Assembly (NCBI GenBank): GCA_029260495.1
Contig: JAJDDD010000009.1
Location: 62,001 to 126,000 of the forward strand
Direction: 5' to 3'
Origin: Phycisphaerales bacterium
Lineage (GTDB): Bacteria > Planctomycetota > Phycisphaerae > Phycisphaerales > UBA1924
Length of the DNA: 64,000 nucleotides
Of the stretch, positions 44,736 through 51,530 are shown one piece after another. Position numbers and translations under genes: made by a program. Below the pieces are notes generated by a model. The model was not told the origin of the DNA and did no database searches. It worked only from the letters and a program-made list of their open reading frames with translations. Numbering within the stretch: position 1 is the stretch's first letter; each line of letters starts with the position of its first letter.

Positions 44736-44741
44736 TAAGAT
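44736..44741 (+). promoter_or_regulatory. -10-like element, possible leaderless start
   Basis: TAAGAT ends 6 nt before the ATG at 44748. A TTGGGC hexamer lies 19 nt further upstream. Confidence 0.45.
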
Positions 44742-44747
44742 GAGTTG

Positions 44748-46175
44748 ATGTCTCGCCGCGCGCTTGTCATTTCACTCATCCTGGCGTTTGGGCTTTCCGT
44801 CCTGGCGCTCTTCGCGATGCGCGGCCGGTCTATTCAGCCTGCCGCCGGCGCGACTGGCTCGCAACTGCTGAGCTTTCCGCCGGCTGAGGTCACCGAGATA
44901 CGTGTCCATCGCCCGGGCGCGGATCGCGTTGAAGTTGTTCGGCGTGAAACGGAAGGCCGTTGGTCATTTGTGTATGAATCCGCTGAAGGGGCAACCTCTC
45001 CCTGGCCTGTTGTCGCCGCCCGGCCTCGGGCTCTGCTCGGTGTACTCGCTCGTATACGCACTGAGACGGATGACGCACGTCGAGCAGTTATTTCTAATCA
45101 CGCTCTTCGGGTTGAGCTTCTTTCTTCCGGAGGTGCTCGCGCAGAGCTCCTCATCGACCCCGCACCAATCGCTGGAAAAACCCTTCTTCAGATTGATGGC
45201 GACACGCGCACGTTTGTGGATGAGCCGCTCTACGAAGCGCTGACAGCGCCGGGGCCTCCCGGTTGGCGCAGCCTTTCGGCCCTTCCTGCCGCGGGGCCGA
45301 CCGTTTCGCGATTTTCCATAGCGCAGCGCGACCGAAGCCTCGCGTTTTCCCGGCGCGGCGAGCAATGGACTCTGACCATGCCAGTCCGCGCCCGCGCCGA
45401 AGCAGCCGCCGTTCGCGCGTTGCTCGACGCCGCTTCAGAGCTTTCGGTTCAGCGTTTTCTCGATGAAAAAACCGCTGCAGAAATTTTCGACGACGATTCG
45501 ATCACCACGATCATTATGGAAGCGGATGAACGGATTGTCGTAGATAGCGAAGGGTCACCCGGCGACGCCGATTCAAGGAGTGAAACGCGCATCCAAGTGA
45601 GGCGATCTGGGTTGCAAATTGGCGCGCTGGCTTCGCTTGACACGCTCGCGCGCTACGCGGCGCCCATCGACACAGATCAAGTGTTTATTGTCTCGCAAAC
45701 GCCGCTCGCGCAGGCCAATCTTGATGCGACGCTCTTTGTGGCGCGATCGACGGCGAACTCCGTTCCGGCGGATGTGGGGATGATCGCCATACTCCCGGAT
45801 GAGTTGGTTGGGGGGGAGGAACGCCGTTTTCGCCGGGAGGCAGAAGGGTGGCGCGCGTTGGATCCAGCGAGCGTAGGCAAGGATGGATCAGCGGATGCCG
45901 GCGCGGAAGGCACTATTGCTGCGGTTGGAGAGTTGCTTTCGTTCCTCACCGCGCCCGCGGCGAGCGCTATCGCATTCACCGCGCCCGATGGATTCACGCC
46001 GATCGCGTCGATTACGTTGTTCGACTTTCAGGGAGGCCCGCTGGAGGAAATCACAATCGGTCAACGGGCGGATGGCTCGGTTGCCACCGTCGTCCGCGAT
46101 ATTCCGGGCGCGGACCAGTTGGTGTATCGCAGCTACAGCGACGCCGACCTTTCAACTCTGCTTGTATCACACTAA
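44748..46175 (+). CDS. DUF4340 domain protein, membrane-anchored
   Basis: 475 residues from the ATG at 44748. One N-terminal membrane helix (about 5-25) is followed by repeated beta-rich domains with the DUF4340 pattern (LLSFPPAEVTEIRVHRPGA, and the EVTEI segment type). DUF4340 genes usually sit beside ABC-2 permeases and GldG-like proteins. That context is missing here. It may be an orphan copy. It is predicted to be periplasmic. Confidence 0.75.
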   Translation: MSRRALVISLILAFGLSVLALFAMRGRSIQPAAGATGSQLLSFPPAEVTEIRVHRPGADRVEVVRRETEGRWSFVYESAEGATSPWPVVAARPRALLGVLARIRTETDDARRAVISNHALRVELLSSGGARAELLIDPAPIAGKTLLQIDGDTRTFVDEPLYEALTAPGPPGWRSLSALPAAGPTVSRFSIAQRDRSLAFSRRGEQWTLTMPVRARAEAAAVRALLDAASELSVQRFLDEKTAAEIFDDDSITTIIMEADERIVVDSEGSPGDADSRSETRIQVRRSGLQIGALASLDTLARYAAPIDTDQVFIVSQTPLAQANLDATLFVARSTANSVPADVGMIAILPDELVGGEERRFRREAEGWRALDPASVGKDGSADAGAEGTIAAVGELLSFLTAPAASAIAFTAPDGFTPIASITLFDFQGGPLEEITIGQRADGSVATVVRDIPGADQLVYRSYSDADLSTLLVSH

Positions 46176-46263
46176 CGATGGTTCTCACCTCCAGAGGCAC
46201 GGTGAGCGAGCTACAGATAGTGCGTGCTGATGATCCTGGTTCTCGCGAGCCGATACCTGTTCT

Positions 46264-48168
46264 ATGTGCGGCATATTCGGCGACATCACCTCCATCGGGC
46301 GTCAGCCGGCCCTTTCCGATCAGCAGGCGGTTCGGCTGCGCGATCTTTTGACCCATCGCGGGCCTGATGGCGCGGGCTTGTGGCGTGGTGATGGCGCCAT
46401 TCTCGCGCACCGCCGCCTCGCGGTGATCGACCCTTCACCCGCGGGCGCTCAGCCGATGGTCACCCCGGACGGCCGCTTCGCGCTCGTCTACAACGGGGAG
46501 CTTTACAACGACCCTGAAGTTCGAACCAAGATTCAATCTGCGTGGCGCGATGGCGCCCGCACCGGCTTCGAAGGCGCTGGGGTGGACGCGCCTCGCTTTC
46601 AGTCACAGTGTGATTCCGAAACAGTGCTGCACGCGCTTGCGCTGTGGGGCGCGGAGGCGCTGGCGTTCCTTCGCGGCATGTATGCGCTCGCTTTGTACGA
46701 CACACATCAGCGGTCGCTTCTTCTGGCGCGCGATCCTTTGGGCGTTAAGCCGCTCTATTACTGGTGTGATGGCGCCGAACTGATCTTCGCGAGTGAGCCG
46801 ACGCCGATCCTTGCGCACCCCGGCGTGACGGCGGCGCCGGACATGGCGATGGTGAGCGCCTATCTGACGACGATTCGCACGGCGCTGGGCGAGCGAACGC
46901 TCTTTGCTGGTGTTCAGAGTGTGGCGCCGAGGTCGGCTCTTGTATGTGATTGTTCGGGTGAACGGATTGAAATCAAGCGGATTGAGCATTGGCGGGGCTC
47001 GGAGGCGCTGCGTTCGTGCGCGGATGGCGCCGCTGCGGTGCGCACACGCGAAGCAGTTGCGGAGTCTGTGTGCGCACATATGCGGTCGGATGTTCCCGTG
47101 TGTGCGCTCCTTTCGGGAGGGCTGGACAGCACGATCACAACGGCGCTCGCGATGAAATCTGCAGCCGACCTGCGCACTTACGCTGCGGGCTCGGACGATT
47201 CGTGGAGTGATGAAAGCTCTGATCTGGCCTGCGCTCGTCGAGTGGCGCAGGAGTTTGGCAGGAAGCATTCGGAGGCGATTCTTTCGCGTGAGCTGTTTGT
47301 CGAGCGGTGGGAATGGATGGTGGAAGCGCTGGGAACGCCCCTAAGCACGCCAAACGAGGTCGCGATCAACGCGGTCGCCAGGCGGCTGCGGGAAGATGGT
47401 TGCGTGGTGACGATCTCCGGCGAAGGCGCCGACGAGCTATTTGGAGGATATGACGCCCCACTCGAAAGCGCCTGGGCGTATCACAAAGGCGGTGGAGAGC
47501 TGGAAACTGGCGGAATGTTTGAATTGCAAGCGAATGCGTGGGTTCCGCTCACAGCCAAGGCATCGCTTCTTAATGAAGATGCGATGCGCGCCGCTGAGCA
47601 GGATTCGTGGTTGGTTGAGCATTACGCTGAGGTGTTCAGAAGTTGCGTTCGCGATGGCGGGACTTTCGCTCATCCCGTTGATGCCCACCTGCGATTTCAT
47701 CGTCGAATTAACCTGACCGGTCTGCTGCAGCGACTGGATACAGCGACGATGCTCGCGTCGGTTGAAGGGCGGACGCCGTTTGCGGATCGAATTGTGGCGG
47801 CGCTGGCGGAGTCGCTCCCTCTTGGTGAAAAGTTTGAAGCGGGCGCGGCTGGAGGCGGGGAAGTCGTATCAGGGAGCGAGGCGGCAGCCGTCGCGACGCA
47901 TGTTCGCACGCGCACGAAGATCGCGCTGCGGGAGGGGTTTGCGGGCGCCATTCCGGAGTTTGTCGTTGAACGGGCGAAGATGAGTTTTCCGCTGCCTTTT
48001 CAGTCATGGTGCGCCGGGCTTGCATCTCGGATTCCCGAGAGCGCGTTTGCGCGCGAGTTGTTTACGGCCGAAGCGGTCGAAGCCGTTGCGAAATCACCCG
48101 AGGCGCACTGGCGGCTGGCGTGGCCGATGATCAATTTGGCGATTTGGGGCGAGCGATGGTGGGGGTAG
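46264..48168 (+). CDS. asnB: Asparagine synthase (glutamine-hydrolysing)
   Basis: 634 residues. The start MCGIFGDITS exposes the catalytic Cys2 of the class II glutaminase domain (about 1-210). The synthetase domain carries SGGLDSTITTAL and the EGADELFGGYD loop. Together they make asparagine or, in some relatives, amidate a cell-wall or secondary-metabolite precursor. About 30 extra residues occur near position 535. No ribosome site is clear. The 3' end overlaps the convergent OppF gene by 38 nt. Confidence 0.9.
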   Translation: MCGIFGDITSIGRQPALSDQQAVRLRDLLTHRGPDGAGLWRGDGAILAHRRLAVIDPSPAGAQPMVTPDGRFALVYNGELYNDPEVRTKIQSAWRDGARTGFEGAGVDAPRFQSQCDSETVLHALALWGAEALAFLRGMYALALYDTHQRSLLLARDPLGVKPLYYWCDGAELIFASEPTPILAHPGVTAAPDMAMVSAYLTTIRTALGERTLFAGVQSVAPRSALVCDCSGERIEIKRIEHWRGSEALRSCADGAAAVRTREAVAESVCAHMRSDVPVCALLSGGLDSTITTALAMKSAADLRTYAAGSDDSWSDESSDLACARRVAQEFGRKHSEAILSRELFVERWEWMVEALGTPLSTPNEVAINAVARRLREDGCVVTISGEGADELFGGYDAPLESAWAYHKGGGELETGGMFELQANAWVPLTAKASLLNEDAMRAAEQDSWLVEHYAEVFRSCVRDGGTFAHPVDAHLRFHRRINLTGLLQRLDTATMLASVEGRTPFADRIVAALAESLPLGEKFEAGAAGGGEVVSGSEAAAVATHVRTRTKIALREGFAGAIPEFVVERAKMSFPLPFQSWCAGLASRIPESAFARELFTAEAVEAVAKSPEAHWRLAWPMINLAIWGERWWG

Positions 48169-49099
48169 AGCCTCGACCAGCTATCCGTCGGCGGGCGCGC
48201 TTTGGGTCCGCGTGGGGGACGGCGGCGAGAAGCTCTTTGGTGTAAGCGTGCTCCGGCGCTCCGATGACTTGTTCGCGCGAGCCGGCTTCGACAATGCGGC
48301 CTGCGCGCATAACGGCGATCGAGTCGCACATGTGTTTGACGACAGCCATGTCATGGCTGATAAAGAGGTAGGAGAGACCGAGGTCATTCTGTAGATCGCG
48401 GAGCAGATTGAGAATCTGCGCCTGGACGGAGACATCGAGCGCGGATGTTGGCTCATCACAAACGATGAGCTTCGGGTTGAGTGCGAGCGTTCGAGCGATG
48501 ACGATGCGCTGGCGCTGGCCTCCGGAAAACTCGTGGGGATATCGAGAGGCAGCATCCGGTGTCAGTCCGCAGCGAACAAGTAGATCAGCAACGCGATCCT
48601 GAATCTCAGCGCGCGACTCGCCAACGCCATGCACGACGAAAGGCTCTGCGATGACGCTTCCGACTCGCATTCGCGGATTGATGGCGCCGGCCGGATCCTG
48701 GAAGACAATTTGCATCTCGCGGCGAAGCGGCTTGAGTTGTCCTGGTGTGAAGTGGGTGATGTCTTGTTGATCAAAGATGATGGCGCCGCTCGTTGCAGGA
48801 ATGAGGCGCAGCACAGCGCGGGCGGCTGTCGTCTTGCCGCATCCCGATTCGCCGACAAGCCCCAGCGTGCGGCCGGGCGCGAGTGAGAAGCTCACACCGT
48901 CGACAGCGCGGGCAATGTCCGCGGTCTTGCTGAACAAGCTGCGCCGGCTATTGAAGTGAACGTGGAGATCGCGCACGTCGAGCAACGCGGCGGCAGCAGC
49001 GTCATCGCGCGCACCTGGATCGCCAGAGCGGATTTGGGAGATATCGGACCCTGGAACAGGTTGCGTCGGCGGGCGGGATGCGTTGTTTGATTCAAACAT
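48131..49099 (-). CDS. Oligopeptide/dipeptide ABC transporter ATPase, OppF type
   Basis: 322 residues from the ATG at 49099; an extended frame to 49162 is less likely. Walker A (GESGCGKTT), signature FSGGQRQR and Walker B (LIVCDEPTSALD) are intact. The C-terminal PEHAYTKELLAAVPHADP signature is the peptide-transporter oligopeptide_C domain. The permease, binding protein and OppD partners are absent from this window, so this is an isolated ATPase or the end of an operon outside. The final 38 nt overlap asnB. Confidence 0.9.
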   Translation of the reverse strand: MFESNNASRPPTQPVPGSDISQIRSGDPGARDDAAAAALLDVRDLHVHFNSRRSLFSKTADIARAVDGVSFSLAPGRTLGLVGESGCGKTTAARAVLRLIPATSGAIIFDQQDITHFTPGQLKPLRREMQIVFQDPAGAINPRMRVGSVIAEPFVVHGVGESRAEIQDRVADLLVRCGLTPDAASRYPHEFSGGQRQRIVIARTLALNPKLIVCDEPTSALDVSVQAQILNLLRDLQNDLGLSYLFISHDMAVVKHMCDSIAVMRAGRIVEAGSREQVIGAPEHAYTKELLAAVPHADPKRARRRIAGRGSTPTIARPKSPN

Positions 49100-49204
49100 T
49101 GGAGTGAAGGGCCGGTAAGTGTAGCTCGTACGGGCTGTGGAGTGGGTGTGCGCAAAAAGCACGTCCGCGATAACGAAGAAGTGACGCAGATGTGGCGCCG
49201 GTTG

Positions 49205-49234
49205 TTGCTGAAATTGGGGGCATTGAGGTATGCT
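49205..49234 (+). promoter_or_regulatory. Candidate promoter of the sigma-like gene
   Basis: TTGCTG (49205-49210) and TATGCT (49229-49234) are spaced by 18 nt. It lies about 70 nt before the chosen GTG start, which argues against an earlier start at 49192. Confidence 0.5.
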
Positions 49235-49302
49235 GCTCGCTGTCGCGCGAGAGGCCGGCGTGTTGTTTGGGTCGAGGTGTCCCGGGGGAGTTGGAGATAG
49301 CC

Positions 49303-49998
49303 GTGGCGCCGGAGGTCGAGGTGCAAACGCATGTTGTCGAGGATGATCGCTCCCGGCGATGTCTGTGCGCGCGGCGATTGGCTGATCTTCGCCGCGCCTA
49401 TTTTGCGCAGATGGGCGCGACCCACGCCGAACTCTATAGCTACGGCGTCAACGTCGAGCGGCTTGCGGAGCATTTGTGCGAAGCGCTGACGCCCCGCGCG
49501 TTGCGTCGGCTGCGCGTTGAGCATCTTCATATTGAAGACTTGTCACTCGCAGCGGCATGCATTGATGGTGATGAGGACGCCTGGCGGCGACTTGAGTTCG
49601 AGTATGAAGCCCGGTTGGTGCGCGTGGTTGCGGCGCAGCACGATGAAACGATTCAACCAGTGGTTGCGGTGCGGCGGATGTTTATTGACCTGCGCGCCGC
49701 TGCTGAACAAGCCGAAGTGCGAACCGCGCTGGATTTGCGGCGGTACACGGGGTTGCTCTCACTGGACCGCTGGTTGTATGAGCGGCTGACTGGTCGGTTG
49801 ACGGTTCTGGCTGCGATCCGACGCGCGCGGCATGGGCAGGGGCAAGGGTCGGGTCGGGCCCACCGATTGCGACATGCGCTGGAGCTTCTTCGCACTGAAC
49901 GGTTGGCGGCGAGCCGGCTTCTGGAAGCGATGCAAGAGGCGCGCTGCGGCGAAGCGACCGAGATGGCGCTGGCCAATCCAACCGGCTCAGACTCATAA
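49303..49998 (+). CDS. ECF-sigma-like regulatory protein without region 4
   Basis: 231 residues from GTG at 49303, with GGAG 6 nt upstream. The segment IEDLSLAAACIDGDEDAWRR, then RRYTGLLSLDRWLYERL, recalls the region 2 of a divergent sigma-factor family in Acidobacteria and Planctomycetes (LAAACxxGDxxAW ... YxGxxSLxxWL). No helix-turn-helix region 4 follows; the C-terminal part is helical and Arg-rich. The N-terminal 90 residues are unassigned. It may be a degraded or anti-sigma-like regulator. I am moderately sure of the family resemblance. Confidence 0.6.
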   Translation: MAPEVEVQTHVVEDDRSRRCLCARRLADLRRAYFAQMGATHAELYSYGVNVERLAEHLCEALTPRALRRLRVEHLHIEDLSLAAACIDGDEDAWRRLEFEYEARLVRVVAAQHDETIQPVVAVRRMFIDLRAAAEQAEVRTALDLRRYTGLLSLDRWLYERLTGRLTVLAAIRRARHGQGQGSGRAHRLRHALELLRTERLAASRLLEAMQEARCGEATEMALANPTGSDS

Positions 49999-50039
49999 AT
50001 CGCGATTCGGATCACTGATTCTGTTTTCGGCGTAATTAT

Positions 50040-50072
50040 AAAAAAACCCGACGCTCTATGAAGAACGCCGGG
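50040..50072 (-). terminator. Rho-independent terminator of the PEP-CTERM-like gene
   Basis: On the minus strand, CCCGGCG and CGTCGGG arms (one wobble, 12-nt loop) are followed by a run of T. It lies about 40 nt after the stop of the minus-strand gene at 50110. Confidence 0.85.
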
Positions 50073-50109
50073 TCGAAGGCTTATTTTGTCGCTTGTCGCG
50101 CTGATTGAA

Positions 50110-50823
50110 TCAGCAGGCGCGACGGCGACGGGCGCCAGCGAGACCTGCGAGGGGCGCGAGGCCGAGCGCGAAGGCGGTGGGCGTCGGGATGATCTGGCCG
50201 CGAAGGGTGACCTCAGCGACGGCGCCCGAACCGTCAAGATTGACCTGGAACTCATCGAACATGCCCGCGAAGTTGAGATCCTGAATGTTGTTGTTGCCGA
50301 CGTCGGCGATCGCAACGGTGCCCTGGGAAGCGCCGCCGAGGAAGAACTCGATGAAGCCAGTGTCTTCGCCGTCGTCAATATCGTGGATAACGATGGCGCC
50401 AAATGTCGCGACGAAGTTGAGGGCGAAGTTGAGGGAGCCGCCGCCCGCCTCGTCATCGGGAGGATTGTCGAGGACGCCATTGGTGGAGCTAGGGCTGCCC
50501 TCAGCGATGATGAGGATGTTTCCGAACGCGCGGGCGTCGTTGCTTGCAGGGGTAAGAAGGTCTTCGTCATCGGCGGTCGCAGCGTCGGTGGCATTGCTGG
50601 AGTCAAAGATAACCGCGAGGGCGGGGTCGCCGTTGCTCTTGAGGGCGGTGATCGCGGTGATGCCGGGCGTCAGGCCGTCGAACTCATCATCGATAATCTG
50701 GCCCTGAACGATGGGGTTGCTGTTGTCATCATTTTCAAAGTCAAGCACGAGGCCTGTTCCGGCGTACGCCGAGCTCGCCAGGAATGCGACACCGAAAACA
50801 CCGAGCAGATTGAAAGCCTTCAT
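50110..50823 (-). CDS. Secreted protein with PEP-CTERM-like C-terminus
   Basis: 237 residues. A signal peptide (about 1-21, SSAYAG) precedes a beta-rich, acidic domain (22-205). The C-terminus reads IPTPTAFALGLAPLAG, then an Arg cluster (RRRR), which is the planctomycete variant of the PEP-CTERM anchor: motif, short hydrophobic helix, basic end. Such proteins are usually processed by exosortase and held at or released from the surface. GGGAAAGAGAG precedes the ATG. Function is unknown. Confidence 0.78.
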   Translation of the reverse strand: MKAFNLLGVFGVAFLASSAYAGTGLVLDFENDDNSNPIVQGQIIDDEFDGLTPGITAITALKSNGDPALAVIFDSSNATDAATADDEDLLTPASNDARAFGNILIIAEGSPSSTNGVLDNPPDDEAGGGSLNFALNFVATFGAIVIHDIDDGEDTGFIEFFLGGASQGTVAIADVGNNNIQDLNFAGMFDEFQVNLDGSGAVAEVTLRGQIIPTPTAFALGLAPLAGLAGARRRRAC

Positions 50824-50932
50824 TGTATCTCTCTCTTTCCCAAGTTAACAGATGGTGCGTATCCCGCGATTTCGCCACCACGGGCACACAAGAACTACAT
50901 CGCTTCTTGCGCGATGCAATAAGTTGACCATT

Positions 50933-50960
50933 GAAATAGCAGGGAATTGCCCTGAGTCAA
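50933..50960 (-). promoter_or_regulatory. Promoter with inverted repeat upstream of the PEP-CTERM-like gene
   Basis: On the minus strand TTGACT (50955-50960) and TATTTC (50933-50938) are 16 nt apart. The spacer carries CAGGG-CAATT-CCCTG (50940-50954), an operator candidate. A second repeat, CATCGC and GCGATG (50898-50916), lies further downstream in the leader. The start codon is at 50823, so the leader would be about 100 nt. Confidence 0.45.
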
Positions 50961-51086
50961 TACCCCGTCCGATAGAAACACAAATTCAATGAAAACTATG
51001 GCGCAAGAAGTTAAGATAGACGGATTAGGGAATGCGGGAGAAGCAGTGGCCGGCTTTCCCATCTTTACTATCGGAACCGATTTCGT

Positions 51087-51509
51087 TTAAATCACGGGCG
51101 AAAAGGTTGAGCCGGGCTCAACGCCGGTGGTGACGAGCTGGCCAACCTGAAAGTCAGCGGGGGATTGACCTTTGTACGTTCTTAGAACTATCGGCGGGCC
51201 GGCGTTGATCGTGACCGTTCCGTTGCTGATATCAGTCGCGACAATGCGCCCCTGCACCCTCCGGGGGCGGCCTTCGATGGGCTCGACGAACAGTCCACCT
51301 GATTTAATCAGGTCGATCCGACGAGCCTGGCCATGGATGGCGCCGGCGATGCGATGGCTGAGCGGCGTGGTGACGGGCTCGTTGATGAGCAGTTTGATGC
51401 GGTAGTCGGAATCGGGGATGGCGAGAATGATGTAGTCATCGTGCGCCTCAGCGAGAACGCCGCGCGCGATTGATTTATCTACTGGCTTGGTTGCGGTGGG
51501 GTCAGGCAT
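51087..51509 (-). CDS. Uncharacterised conserved-looking protein, ileS operon
   Basis: 140 residues. I do not recognise a family. The sequence has regular beta-strand patterns (DDYIILAIPDSDYRIKLLI, VQGRIVATDISNGTVTINA) that suggest an OB- or SH3-like barrel. It lacks a signal peptide. AGGAG lies 12 nt before the ATG. It starts 21 nt after the ileS stop, so it is probably the distal gene of that unit. Downstream (50824-51086) is its 3' region and the promoter of the PEP-CTERM-like gene. Confidence 0.65.
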   Translation of the reverse strand: MPDPTATKPVDKSIARGVLAEAHDDYIILAIPDSDYRIKLLINEPVTTPLSHRIAGAIHGQARRIDLIKSGGLFVEPIEGRPRRVQGRIVATDISNGTVTINAGPPIVLRTYKGQSPADFQVGQLVTTGVEPGSTFSPVI

Positions 51510-51530
51510 GATTTTGCAATGCTCCTAAAG

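Noticed and set aside
50086-50922. 278-codon + strand frame over the PEP-CTERM-like gene
   Set aside because: The minus-strand gene has a signal peptide, ribosome site, terminator and PEP-CTERM-like end. The other frame only mirrors its acidic content.
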